64,000 bases of DNA, taken from the NCBI GenBank assembly GCA_963663285.2, contig CAXXNI010000004.1, positions 496,001 to 560,000 of the forward strand, in the 5' to 3' direction. Numbering within the stretch: position 1 is the stretch's first letter; every line of letters starts with the position of its first letter. A model generated the notes under the pieces. That model was not told where the DNA came from and did not search any database. It worked only from the letters and a program-made list of their open reading frames with translations. The position numbers and the translations under genes are program-made. This DNA comes from CAXXOK01 sp963663285. GTDB taxonomy: Bacteria > Bacillota > Clostridia > Christensenellales > Aristaeellaceae. This document shows positions 45,889 to 54,840 of the stretch, in pieces.

Positions 45889-47234
45889 GGTCTGGTACCC
45901 TCCTCATTTGAAATATAGTCCTTTATATCTCTTGTGATGATTTCTCTTCGATCACAGTTGTCAAAGCAGAAACCATCAGGATATCCCATCATCTGTTCCC
46001 ACGGAACCTTTTGCAGAAAGGGTTTTAATATTTGTTCCACAGCAATGGTATGCAGTACGGAGCGGATTTGAAAATCCAGCACATAGGCCAGATGGCTTTC
46101 CAGCTCCTCGTAAAACTGCTTTCCAATATCGGTGACTACCTTCATGGAAATCATCTCTTCCCGGTGGTGACTCCATTTGGCGGCGATCTGATGAACCATC
46201 TTCATCCAGGCAGTCTCTTTTTTGGGGATGACGATCCCCATACAGCGCGCATCCTTGTATGTCCACAAATTCCAGGATATACCGCGCGCCTCGGAAAGGC
46301 GAATGTTGTGCAGCAGCAGTTTGGAATAGAAACCTTCCTGCTCATCTAAAATTTCATAACCGGATTCACCGCACCAGACGGGATGCTCCAGCCGGGAAAC
46401 AGCGGCAAGCTGCCGGTCATAAATTTCCGTAAAAATTTCCAGCCGCCGTTTATCGTCCATCTTTTCATCCAGAATATCATCTTCCAGCACAAAAGGATAA
46501 AAATGTACGGTATAAGCGATGTTTGGATCCTCCAGCTTTTCCAGCACTGAAAAATCCCGGCCGAAATCCGTTCCCTCCAGAAAAAGGATATGATGCGGAT
46601 CGTGTTTACGGATCGCGGCAAGAACCCGCTTATAAAATCCGTTGATGGCCTCGGCCGGCACATCAAAGCCCGGCTCGTTGATGACATCATAGCCGATGAC
46701 CCAGGGATTATCGGCATACCGCTTGGCAAGCCACTCCCACAGGTGAACAACCTGATCCTGAAAAACGCGATACTGCCAGAAAAGGGGCTGCCCGGTAATG
46801 TTATCCGAATGCCAATCCGTATTCTGAGACCCCGGCGTGGAATGAAGGTCTAAAATGACATACAGTTCGTGAGCCGCGCAAAGCTCTACCACCCGGTTGA
46901 GCCGCGCAAAGCCTTTTTCCAGATATTCGTTGGGGTTTGCATCGTCAATCAAATAATGATAGCCGAAAGGAATGCGGATGGAATTGATACCGAGGCTTTT
47001 CAGATAACGTATGTCATCTTCTCCAACCATACATTCCAAAAAATGGTCGATAAACGCCTCTGCCTGATCAGCGCCGTATACGCAACGAAAAGCGTCGATA
47101 ATCTGAGAATTCGTGCCCGGCATACCAACCATAAAATGTTCAAAGTTCATCCAAGAACCCAGTGCCCAGCCGCGAAGCAACACCCTGCGGCCATCAAGCT
47201 CAAAATGATCCTTGACGGCTTGAACAAAACCCAT
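45885..47234 (-). CDS. Cytoplasmic glycoside hydrolase family 5 enzyme
   Basis: 449-residue retaining beta-glycosidase of family GH5. Acid/base Glu187 lies in GYDVINEPGF and nucleophile Glu290 in PVWCGESGYEI; LGINSIRIPFGYHYL and VILDLHSTPGSQN are typical. No signal peptide is present, so it should hydrolyse oligosaccharides after import. AAGGAGGACGTGAGCT precedes the ATG. The C-terminal 90 residues after the barrel are unassigned. First gene of an operon continuing with binding protein, two permeases, sensor kinase and response regulator. Subfamily specificity (cellulase, mannanase, xyloglucanase) cannot be given. Confidence 0.92.
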   Translation of the reverse strand: MGFVQAVKDHFELDGRRVLLRGWALGSWMNFEHFMVGMPGTNSQIIDAFRCVYGADQAEAFIDHFLECMVGEDDIRYLKSLGINSIRIPFGYHYLIDDANPNEYLEKGFARLNRVVELCAAHELYVILDLHSTPGSQNTDWHSDNITGQPLFWQYRVFQDQVVHLWEWLAKRYADNPWVIGYDVINEPGFDVPAEAINGFYKRVLAAIRKHDPHHILFLEGTDFGRDFSVLEKLEDPNIAYTVHFYPFVLEDDILDEKMDDKRRLEIFTEIYDRQLAAVSRLEHPVWCGESGYEILDEQEGFYSKLLLHNIRLSEARGISWNLWTYKDARCMGIVIPKKETAWMKMVHQIAAKWSHHREEMISMKVVTDIGKQFYEELESHLAYVLDFQIRSVLHTIAVEQILKPFLQKVPWEQMMGYPDGFCFDNCDRREIITRDIKDYISNEEGTRP

Positions 47235-47311
47235 AGCTCACGTCCTCCTTGCCTGCTGAAAAAAGATTTTTCCAAAAATAGTTCCTTTACTCTATTATCC
47301 CGAATTATGAT

Positions 47312-47328
47312 TTGTCATAAATGGACAA
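47312..47328. promoter_or_regulatory. Inverted repeat upstream of GH5 operon
   Basis: TTGTCATAAATGGACAA reads as TTGTC and GACAA arms spaced by 7 bases, about 80 bases upstream of the GH5 start. It could bind the YesN-type regulator; no direct evidence. Confidence 0.3.
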
Positions 47329-48018
47329 TAAGCGACCGAATTTGTAATATCTGTGTTAAGTTACCTCCCTGTTTTGCCCCAAACACGCCCTGCGGGATGA
47401 AACCTCCATCGGTGGCCGAGTTCCGCAAAATGCTCGCAGCCAAGGGTTTGGGAGGGAGAGAAACGAGGAGGGCGAGGGAAGGGACATTGTATACCTGCGG
47501 AAACCCGCAGCGCTTTGCAGCCAAGGAAAAACCACCGAAAAAGTATATGCCGGGAAAGACATATGGCAACCGTCGGGTATGTTGTGCGGGCTTGCCCGGG
47601 ACGGTGCGGAAGCACCTGAAACACAATGCTTTCGTAAGCAGCAGACCCATAGACGCAGAATGTGCAAGAAAAGGTTCTTTCCAAACGGCGTCAAGGAGAT
47701 GAAACCGGAGACGTCTAGGCCAATGGCCGTATTGCGGCGCGGCCGTGGTGACGGGCGGCGCGTTTGGCGGCGTTATGATGCTGCCATTAGCTGGAGCATG
47801 ATGCCGGTTGCCTCCGTGGGTGAACGAACGCAGATTTTTTGGCGCGTTCCCATATGCTCGCAGCGAAGGGAAGCCGGCAAGAAAGGGCGTATATCCCCGC
47901 TATCCGCATTATATGATTATGCTTGATTTTCACCTGAATTTTGTATAAACACAAAATGCAAATTGCACCAGATACGGTTATGTTCTTTCTATTATAGAAC
48001 CGGCTGGAGGGGAAACCC

Positions 48019-48303
48019 TTGCCGGGTACGCTGCGGCGGTTGGCGCTTCATGATACGGGCGAATGCGGCTTGGCGCAGACGCTTGCGCCGCAAATGATTA
48101 CGCATGCTATTGCCGACGCCCGAAGGAAGCAGCCCGCAAAGGGTTATTCCTTTGGCAGAGAACGAAGCGAAAGCCAGGGAGAAGCCGTGGATGTGGGATT
48201 CTTACCCGCTGAACTCTCCGGGAGATTGCTTGCATATAAACGGTTATGTATGACGGTTTACCAGCCAAATCAAGATAATGATGCAATCACAATAAAGAAA
48301 TAA
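48019..48303 (+). CDS. Doubtful small open reading frame
   Basis: 94-codon frame with a TTG start preceded by GGAGGGG six bases away, which is the only reason to list it. The product (beginning MPGTLRRLALHDTGECGLAQ) matches no family I recognise and has no membrane or signal features. It ends just before the AT-rich promoter region. It may be remnant coding DNA. Confidence 0.2.
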   Translation: MPGTLRRLALHDTGECGLAQTLAPQMITHAIADARRKQPAKGYSFGRERSESQGEAVDVGFLPAELSGRLLAYKRLCMTVYQPNQDNDAITIKK

Positions 48304-48399
48304 GACGATAATATCAAAATACTATCGAACAATTTAGTTGAATAAAACAAAAAACTGAACGAATAGAAAAACAAAATAAATAATTAAGTAAAAATTGTG

Positions 48400-48428
48400 T
48401 TGACAAAGCTAAATCGAGGGAATATAAT
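48400..48428 (+). promoter_or_regulatory. Consensus promoter of the ribose-type/transketolase operon
   Basis: TTGACA, 17-base spacer, TATAAT: both hexamers are perfect. It lies 130 bases upstream of the binding-protein start at 48559, in AT-rich sequence. A perfect consensus implies control by a repressor, plausibly the LacI-type regulator encoded at 58445. Confidence 0.85.
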
Positions 48429-48558
48429 ATGGTTGATTTGAATTGGTTTGTTCCCGAAAAGTACAGGCTTATATACTGAAATGCCTGATGAATATGGATT
48501 TCATGCGCATCGAACATTGCGCAAAGAAATAGGTCAAAAAAATAAGGAGGAAACCCAC

Positions 48559-49506
48559 ATGAAAAAAATCGTCGCTTTGGTCCTTGCTACATTAATGGTT
48601 GTATCGATGTTCAGCATCGGCGCGATCGCGGAAGACAAACCGTTGATCGTCATCATTACGCCCAGCCACTCCAACCCTTACTTCAAAACTGTTGCTGATG
48701 CAGCTTCTGCAAAAGCCACCGAACTGGGTTATGACTATCTGGTGATTCAGCACGACGATGACGTAACCAAGCAATCCGAAGCGTTTGACACCGCCATCGC
48801 CCGCAAGGCTGCCGCGATTGTGTGCGACAACGCCGGTGCGGATGCGACCATCGAGCCGGTACAGCGCGCCAAGGCCGCCGGTATCCCGACTTTCCTGGTA
48901 GACCGCGAAATCAACTCCACCGGTGATGCGGTTGCGCAGATGGTTTCCAACAACTATCAGGGCGCATCCCTCGTGGCCGAATACTTCGTTGAGCAGATGG
49001 GCGAAGAAGGCAACTACGTTGAGCTGACCGGTAAAGAATCCGACACCAACGCGGGCGTTCGCTCCAAGGGTTTCCACGATGTTATTGACCAGTACACCGA
49101 CATGAACATGATTGAGCAGCAGACCGCGAACTGGAGCCAGACGGAAGCTTACACCAAGATGGAGAGCATCATTCAGGCTCAGGGCGCTGAGAACATCAAG
49201 GGCGTTATCTGCGGTAACGACACCATGGCTATGGGTGTTATTGAAGCTTGCCTGAAAGCCGGCATGACCGACGTGATCGTATGTGGCTTTGATGGCAGCA
49301 ACGACGTTCGTGATTCCATTCTCCGCGGAGAAATCAAAGCTACCGGCCTCCAGCCCATCGCCTACATCTCCGAGCAGGCTGTTGTGCAGGCGGATGAGTA
49401 TATTAAGAACGGCAAAACCGATAAAGAAGAGAAGCAGCTTATGGATTGCGTGCTGATTACCGTAGACAACGCTGCTACGCTGGATAACTTCGCTCTTTCC
49501 GAATAA
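48559..49506 (+). CDS. Ribose-type sugar ABC transporter substrate-binding protein (candidate apiose binder)
   Basis: 315-residue RbsB-like protein. Signal peptide MKKIVALVLATLMVVSMFSI ends at AIA-ED without a lipobox. The mature part is classical: IITPSHSNPYFKTVADAA, then IPTFLVDREI, CGNDTMAMG and VCGFDGSND. The ATG at 48559 has AAGGAGG nine bases upstream; the frame's earlier starts do not. It heads an operon of transporter, split transketolase, FGGY kinase and isomerase, so a pentose-like sugar is expected. A terminator-like hairpin follows. Confidence 0.92.
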   Translation: MKKIVALVLATLMVVSMFSIGAIAEDKPLIVIITPSHSNPYFKTVADAASAKATELGYDYLVIQHDDDVTKQSEAFDTAIARKAAAIVCDNAGADATIEPVQRAKAAGIPTFLVDREINSTGDAVAQMVSNNYQGASLVAEYFVEQMGEEGNYVELTGKESDTNAGVRSKGFHDVIDQYTDMNMIEQQTANWSQTEAYTKMESIIQAQGAENIKGVICGNDTMAMGVIEACLKAGMTDVIVCGFDGSNDVRDSILRGEIKATGLQPIAYISEQAVVQADEYIKNGKTDKEEKQLMDCVLITVDNAATLDNFALSE

Positions 49507-49528
49507 TTTGTATCCTTAACCCTACCGA

Positions 49529-49568
49529 GGGCGGCACGCGGTTTTGCCGCGTGTCCGCCCCGCTTTTA
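49529..49568 (+). terminator. Attenuating terminator after binding-protein gene
   Basis: GGGCGG-CACGCGG pairs with CCGCGTG-TCCGCCC around a TTTTG loop and is followed by CGCTTTT. It lies inside the operon, before the DUF2291 gene. Confidence 0.75.
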
Positions 49569-49587
49569 ATAAAGGGGTCGAAAGCAA

Positions 49588-50289
49588 ATGAAGAACAAAA
49601 AGATTACGATCTTAAAATGGGTTGGCATCGTTGCGCTGGTTGTGCTGATTGCGCTTACTTGCAGGGTGACGATTATCCCCGACGAGCAGCCTGTAACGAC
49701 CGTGAATGCCGAGGGTCAGATTGTTACTGTGGAAAAGCTTTCCGTGGCGGAGCAATATTGCCTGGATAACTGGGAAGCGAAGATCGTTCCTACCATCAAA
49801 GAACGTGCTGTTGCAATGACGGAGTTTGTGAAAGACGCGCAAACAGACCTGACAGCAACGGGTATCGAATATGGCAACCGTGCCAACGAGACCAGTGCGT
49901 GGAGCTTCTGCGTAAAGGCCGATGCGAAAGTGCTCGACATTGAAAACGCGGAAAAGCCCAATAAAACATTGCTGATTTTAGATTTGGTTCCTTATGACGG
50001 GAAACCAGACGCCAAGCTTTTTTATGGAAGAGTTTTTTCGTCCAACATTAAGAATGCCATTCGCGATGGCGTAGGATTCTTACATTTGGATGATTTTGAA
50101 AACCAAGTGGAATTTGCCGACCTGACGACCGCCTTTAATAATAAGGTAAAAGAAGATGTGCTCAGTAAGCATGAAGCAACGGCGCTGAAGGGCGAGGAAT
50201 TATCTTTCTACGGCTGCATATCACTTACGGAGGCAACTTACGATAATTTTGTTGTGATTCCTGTTGAGCTTCAAGTTTCGGGAGGCTGA
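49588..50289 (+). CDS. DUF2291 family protein associated with ribose-type transporters
   Basis: 233 residues. One N-terminal membrane segment (ILKWVGIVALVVLIALTCRV) anchors an extracytoplasmic domain; the cysteine in LTCR could be a lipidation site but the box is poor. The motif KLFYGRVFSSNIKNAIRDGV and the early AEQYCLDNWEAKIVPTIKE fit DUF2291, predicted lipoproteins repeatedly encoded between RbsB-like and RbsA-like genes, as here. The function is unknown; an accessory role in sugar uptake is inferred from context. Four bases separate it from the ATPase gene. Confidence 0.8.
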   Translation: MKNKKITILKWVGIVALVVLIALTCRVTIIPDEQPVTTVNAEGQIVTVEKLSVAEQYCLDNWEAKIVPTIKERAVAMTEFVKDAQTDLTATGIEYGNRANETSAWSFCVKADAKVLDIENAEKPNKTLLILDLVPYDGKPDAKLFYGRVFSSNIKNAIRDGVGFLHLDDFENQVEFADLTTAFNNKVKEDVLSKHEATALKGEELSFYGCISLTEATYDNFVVIPVELQVSGG

Positions 50290-50293
50290 TAAA

Positions 50294-51853
50294 ATGGAAA
50301 CAACGCTTGCCCCTGTAATGGAAGCACAGGGAATTACCAAACTTTATCCCGGAACGGTTGCTTTAAGAGATGTGGATTTCAGCGTTTATCCCGGCAAGGT
50401 AAACGTATTGATTGGTGAAAACGGAGCCGGAAAATCAACATTAATGAAAATCCTCGCGGGCATTGAGAAACCCTCCGATGGCCGCGTATACCTGCAAGGC
50501 GAAGAAGTGCATTTTGCCGATACCCGAGAGGCCAGCCAAAGCGGCGTTGGCATCATCCATCAGGAACTGAATTTATTCCCCGAAATGCGAGTGGCGGATA
50601 ATATGTTCGCGGGAAAAGAAATCTCAAATTTCGGGGTGATCGACCGGAAAAAGCAGGCCCAAATGGCTTCGACTGTGCTAAATCGCCTGCAGCCCGGCAT
50701 CAACCCCAATGAGTGGATGCTGAACCTTCGTGTGGGACAGCAGCAGATTGTTGAAATCGCCAAAACCATGCTGGAGGAGAAATTAAAGGTTCTCATTATG
50801 GATGAACCGACCAGCTCGCTTTCCAACGCCGAGGTCGAGGTGCTTTTCAAGCTGATTGAGGATTTAAAGGCGCAGGGCATAGCGATTATTTACATTTCCC
50901 ACAGGCTGGAGGAGATTATCCGGATCGGCGATTATGTAACCATTCTCCGGGACGGCCAAAGGGTCGCCAATGCCGAAGTGAAGGACATTGATGTCGACTG
51001 GATTATCAAGCACATGGTGGGGCATTCCAACCTGACCATTGAAAAAGAGCCGTACGAGGGCGAACCGGAACCGATTATGACGGTCAAAGATTATTGCCTG
51101 CCCCGCATGGGCGGAGGCTGGACGGTCGACCATGTAAGCTTTACGCTGCATAAAGGTGAGGTTCTGGGCATATACGGCTTAATGGGCGCAGGCCGTACAG
51201 AATTGGTAGAAAGCTTGATGGGGCTTCATTCGGAATCATCGGGAAGCGTAGTTTTGGATGGAGAGACCATTGAAAAACCCAATATTACGCAGCAGATTGC
51301 AAGGGGAATGGTGCTTGTGCCCGAGGACAGGCAGCGGGATGGACTGGTGCAAACCATGTCGATTTCAAACAACCTGCTTCTTACCAGCATACCGCACTTT
51401 ACCAAAAACGGCGTCATCCGCCGGGAGCAATGCAAAAAAGCGGTGGATTGCACGGTAAAGGATATGCAAATCAAAGTGGCGGACGTACGGCATTTAATTA
51501 CCAGCCTTTCCGGAGGCAACCAACAAAAGGTGGTCATCGGGAAATGCGTTATGTCCAATGCCCGGGTATTTATGATGGACGAGCCTTCGCGCGGCATCGA
51601 TGTGGGGGCGAAAACAGATATCTTTATCTTGATGCGTAAATTTGCCGGGCAGGGAAACGGCGTGATATTCGTCGGTAGCGAGTTAAAAGAGATTATATCC
51701 GTTTGCGACCGCGTGTTGGTGATGAGCAACGGCAAGCTGACTGCGGATTTATCGGGTCCGGAGATTACGGAATCCTCGCTGGTGGCTGCATCTGCCGCCA
51801 ATTTATTTACTGGCAAAGCAGCCGGCATGATCGAAGGGAGCGTCGTACAATGA
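50294..51853 (+). CDS. Ribose-type ABC transporter ATPase (RbsA-like)
   Basis: 519-residue double ATPase. First domain: Walker A GENGAGKST (about residue 40), Walker B VLIMDEPTSS. Second domain: degenerate Walker A GIYGLMGAGRTELVESLMG, signature SLSGGNQQK and Walker B VFMMDEPSRGIDVG. GGGAGG lies 9 bases before the ATG at 50294. Unlike its paralogue at 31190, this copy is intact. The stop overlaps the permease start by 4 bases. Confidence 0.95.
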   Translation: METTLAPVMEAQGITKLYPGTVALRDVDFSVYPGKVNVLIGENGAGKSTLMKILAGIEKPSDGRVYLQGEEVHFADTREASQSGVGIIHQELNLFPEMRVADNMFAGKEISNFGVIDRKKQAQMASTVLNRLQPGINPNEWMLNLRVGQQQIVEIAKTMLEEKLKVLIMDEPTSSLSNAEVEVLFKLIEDLKAQGIAIIYISHRLEEIIRIGDYVTILRDGQRVANAEVKDIDVDWIIKHMVGHSNLTIEKEPYEGEPEPIMTVKDYCLPRMGGGWTVDHVSFTLHKGEVLGIYGLMGAGRTELVESLMGLHSESSGSVVLDGETIEKPNITQQIARGMVLVPEDRQRDGLVQTMSISNNLLLTSIPHFTKNGVIRREQCKKAVDCTVKDMQIKVADVRHLITSLSGGNQQKVVIGKCVMSNARVFMMDEPSRGIDVGAKTDIFILMRKFAGQGNGVIFVGSELKEIISVCDRVLVMSNGKLTADLSGPEITESSLVAASAANLFTGKAAGMIEGSVVQ

Positions 51854-52911
51854 GCAGAACCGGAAAATACAGGAAGCTACAGGGGCAGGCATCTCTGGGT
51901 ATGCTTCTTCTGAAAGGCCGCACGTTTATCGCGCTGGCAATCCTGTTGATTTATTTTTCCTTCCGCGCGCCAAACTTCACGGAATGGGGCAGCGTGGTAC
52001 TTATGGTAAAGCACGCCTCCATTTACGGCCTGCTGGCGCTTGGTATGACTATGGTCATTATCACCGGCGGTATCGACCTGAGCGTTGGCTCCATTGTCGG
52101 GCTGTCCGGTATGGTTGCCGGCGGCATGATGATTGAAGGTATCAGGCTGCCGTTCATTGCCGGAACGGTGTATCCCAATGTTCCGCTGATCCTGCTGATC
52201 GTTTTTGTACTCGCGATTGTCGTTGGCCTCTGCTCCGGTGAGTTGATCGCCAGGCTGAAAGTTCCGGCATTTATTGCGACACTGGGTGCAATGTACATCT
52301 GCCGCGGCGCGGCGATGCTTCGCAGCGGCGGCGCGACGTTCCCCAACCTGTTTGGCGACGCGGCCAAAGGCAATCTGGGTTTTGACCTGATTGGCTCCGG
52401 CACCATACCGGGCGTTGATATTCCGTATTCCATTGTTATCTTTTTGGTGATGGCGCTGATATCCGGATTCATTATGAAAAAGACGCCGCTTGGCAATCAG
52501 ATTTATGCTGTGGGCGGCAACGAGCGCGCGGCGCAGCTGTCAGGCATTAAAATCCACAAGGTGAAGGTGTTTGTGTACATCTTCTCGGCGCTGCTTGCTT
52601 CTATGAGCGGCATTATCATGACCAGCCAGCTTCGCGCAGCGCACCCGGCGACCGGTGAAAGCTGGGAAATGAATGCCATTGCTTCCGTTGTACTGGGCGG
52701 CACAAGCATGAGCGGCGGCGTGGGCACCATCGGCGGCACCATCATAGGTGTATTGGTCATAACGGTTCTCAATGACGGAATGATCATGATGGGTGTCAGC
52801 TCGTTCTGGCAAATGGTCATCAAAGGCGTTGTAATCATTGTTGCGGTTGTGATTGACCTTGTGCAGAAAGATCTGCAAAAGAAGGCGGCGCTCGCGGCGC
52901 GGCTGAAGTAA
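51850..52911 (+). CDS. Ribose-type ABC transporter permease (RbsC-like)
   Basis: 353-residue permease with the family signature MVIITGGIDLSVGSIVGLSG and late motif AIASVVLGGTSMSGGVGT; about eight to ten hydrophobic segments. The ATG at 51850 overlaps the ATPase stop, with GGGAG upstream. A single permease gene is present here, so it would form a homodimer, in contrast with the fused double permease at 32713. Confidence 0.95.
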   Translation: MSRTGKYRKLQGQASLGMLLLKGRTFIALAILLIYFSFRAPNFTEWGSVVLMVKHASIYGLLALGMTMVIITGGIDLSVGSIVGLSGMVAGGMMIEGIRLPFIAGTVYPNVPLILLIVFVLAIVVGLCSGELIARLKVPAFIATLGAMYICRGAAMLRSGGATFPNLFGDAAKGNLGFDLIGSGTIPGVDIPYSIVIFLVMALISGFIMKKTPLGNQIYAVGGNERAAQLSGIKIHKVKVFVYIFSALLASMSGIIMTSQLRAAHPATGESWEMNAIASVVLGGTSMSGGVGTIGGTIIGVLVITVLNDGMIMMGVSSFWQMVIKGVVIIVAVVIDLVQKDLQKKAALAARLK

Positions 52912-52936
52912 GCTACCCCTTCTCTTCTGAGAAACT

Positions 52937-52970
52937 GCCGGAGCAGCGCGCCCTGCGCGCTTTCTCCGGC
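52937..52970 (+). other. Intercistronic hairpin after permease gene
   Basis: GCCGGAG..GCGCGC pairs with GCGCGC..CTCCGGC around a CCT loop, without a T-run. It separates the transport genes from the catabolic genes in the 184-base gap and may act in RNA processing or stability. Confidence 0.5.
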
Positions 52971-53095
52971 GGCTATGGAGCAGTCGGGTGATGTTCTTGA
53001 TTCGATACAACGAGGCCGATAAGCACCCTTGCGCAGGTGGTTGATTTGGCGGCGGTTCGGTCTCTTTCAATATCCTCAAGTCAGGAGGCTTTTTT

Positions 53096-53920
53096 ATGGA
53101 TGCAAACCAAATCCGGGTGTTGGCAAACCAGCGGCGAGCTGACGCGGTTACGATGATCCACCGTGCCAACACAGGGCACACCGGCGGTTCCATGAGCTCG
53201 CTGGATATTTTATCTGTGTTGTATTACGATGTGCTGCATGTGAACTCGCAAGCGCCTATGTGGCCGGATCGTGACCGGTTTCTTCTTTCCAAGGGCCACA
53301 GCGTGGAAGGTTATCTGGCTGTGTTGGCGGATAAGGGCTTTTTCCCCAAAGAAGCGCTGGCGACATTTTCAAAGGCGGGCAGCGGACTGATCGGGCACCC
53401 GAACAACTGCGTTCCCGGCGTAGAGCTGTGCACAGGCGCTTTGGGGCACGGGCTGCCAATCGGCGTCGGCATGGCGCTCGCGGCCAAACGGCTGGGAAAA
53501 GACTACCGCACCTTTGTACTGATGGGCGACGGCGAGCAGGGCGAGGGCAGTGTATGGGAAGCCGCCATGTCCGGCGCCAACTATCATCTGGACAATTTAT
53601 ACGCGATCATTGACCGCAACGGCCTGCAAATCAGCGGCAGTACGGAAGATGTGATGGCGCTGGAAAATTTCCACGCCAAATGGGAAGCATTCGGCTGGGC
53701 GGTCGACGAGGTGGACGGCAACGATCCGGCTGCGCTGCTGCAGTACTTCCATACCGTAAAGGCGGAAGGAAAGCCGCACTGCCTGATTGCACATACGGTG
53801 AAGGGCAAAGGTTTGCCGTTTGCTGAAAACCGAAAGGATTGGCACCATAAGGTGCCTACGGCCGAGCAGCTGGCCGAAGCCTACGCTGCACTGGGCGTGA
53901 AAGGGGTTGACTGGGCATGA
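53096..53920 (+). CDS. Transketolase N-terminal subunit (candidate apulose-4-phosphate transketolase)
   Basis: 274-residue thiamine-diphosphate-binding subunit of a split transketolase. The ThDP/Mg motif runs from GDGEQGEGSVWEAAM (Gly144) to Asn175 (DRNGLQ); SKGHSVEGYLAVLAD and CTGALGHGLPIGVGMALA are typical. CAGGAGG precedes the ATG. The C-terminal subunit follows with a 4-base overlap. Split transketolases occur in many sugar operons; together with the FGGY kinase and isomerase downstream the set matches the non-oxidative D-apiose route, where the transketolase splits apulose 4-phosphate to dihydroxyacetone phosphate and xylulose 5-phosphate. That assignment is inference. Confidence 0.9.
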   Translation: MDANQIRVLANQRRADAVTMIHRANTGHTGGSMSSLDILSVLYYDVLHVNSQAPMWPDRDRFLLSKGHSVEGYLAVLADKGFFPKEALATFSKAGSGLIGHPNNCVPGVELCTGALGHGLPIGVGMALAAKRLGKDYRTFVLMGDGEQGEGSVWEAAMSGANYHLDNLYAIIDRNGLQISGSTEDVMALENFHAKWEAFGWAVDEVDGNDPAALLQYFHTVKAEGKPHCLIAHTVKGKGLPFAENRKDWHHKVPTAEQLAEAYAALGVKGVDWA

Positions 53921-54840
53921 ATAAGGAAGCAGCCAGAACAGCTTTTACCCGCACGCTTTTGGAACTGGCGCGCGAAGATAAATCCATTTTCGCAATCGCG
54001 ACGGATAGCCGCGGCAGTGTAACCCTGACGGATTTTGCGGATGAACTGCCCGGGCAGTTTGTGGAGTGCGGCATTGCCGAGCAAGACGCGATTGGGATTT
54101 CGGCAGGGTTGGCAAACGGCGGCGTTCGCCCCTTTGTATGCGGACCTGCATGCTTTTATTCACTGCGCTCTGCCGAACAGGTGAAGGTGGACGTGGCTTA
54201 CAGCCATATGAATGTGAAGATCATCGGCGTATCCGGCGGTGTCAGCTACGGGGCGCTGGGTTCCACGCACCACGCTACACAGGATATTGCACTTATGCGC
54301 GCTATTCCCGGGCTGGAAATATTCCTGCCTGCGGACGGACCGCAGATGGAAGCGCTGACGAAATATCTGGCGAAGTCCGATGAACCCGCTTATGTGCGCA
54401 TGGGCCGCGGCGCGGTGCCGACGGTGTACGAAGGAAACGTGCCGTTTACACCCGGCAAGGCAAACCTGCTTACAAAAGGTACGCACGCAGCAATCATCGC
54501 CTGCGGGGAAATGGTATATCCCTCTTTGCAGGCGGCGGAGCTGTTGGCTGCGGATGGCATCAATGTATCGGTATATGATATGCACACGCTGCGCCCGCTG
54601 GATGAAGATGCGATTCTGGAGGCGGCGGAAACCGGCTTTGTGGTAACGGTAGAAGAACATGATGTGCACGGCGGTCTGGGCAGCGCAGTGGCGGAGGTGT
54701 TGTCGCAGCGGAAACCAACCCGGATGAAAATACTTGGTTTGCCGGATGAGAAATTATTTACCGGCACCAGCGCGGAAGTTTTTGAATATTACCACCTGAC
54801 ACCGCAAGGCATCGCTTTGACCGTGAAACAGGGGCGGTGA
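53917..54840 (+). CDS. Transketolase C-terminal subunit
   Basis: 307-residue partner subunit with the pyrimidine-binding domain (catalytic Glu in VECGIAEQDAIGISAGLA) and the C-terminal transketolase domain (VVTVEEHDVHGGLGSAVAEV). It overlaps the N-terminal subunit by 4 bases, which fits one-to-one synthesis, and the kinase gene start overlaps its stop. The active site is completed only in the hetero-complex. Confidence 0.92.
   Translation: MNKEAARTAFTRTLLELAREDKSIFAIATDSRGSVTLTDFADELPGQFVECGIAEQDAIGISAGLANGGVRPFVCGPACFYSLRSAEQVKVDVAYSHMNVKIIGVSGGVSYGALGSTHHATQDIALMRAIPGLEIFLPADGPQMEALTKYLAKSDEPAYVRMGRGAVPTVYEGNVPFTPGKANLLTKGTHAAIIACGEMVYPSLQAAELLAADGINVSVYDMHTLRPLDEDAILEAAETGFVVTVEEHDVHGGLGSAVAEVLSQRKPTRMKILGLPDEKLFTGTSAEVFEYYHLTPQGIALTVKQGR

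Larger units (their letters stand above)
47235..48558. other. 1.3-kb intergenic region, no secure gene
   Basis: Lies between divergent operons. Proximal to GH5 it has an inverted repeat TTGTC-N7-GACAA (47312-47328), a candidate regulatory site. The middle (about 47340-47930) is G+C-rich, with an imperfect repeat of ATGCTCGCAGCCAAGGG at 47430 and 47854 and a further GCAGCCAAGG at 47517; open frames there have no good start sites or family resemblance and may be decayed coding DNA. From 48300 it becomes very AT-rich and contains the promoter of the ribose-type operon. Confidence 0.5.
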
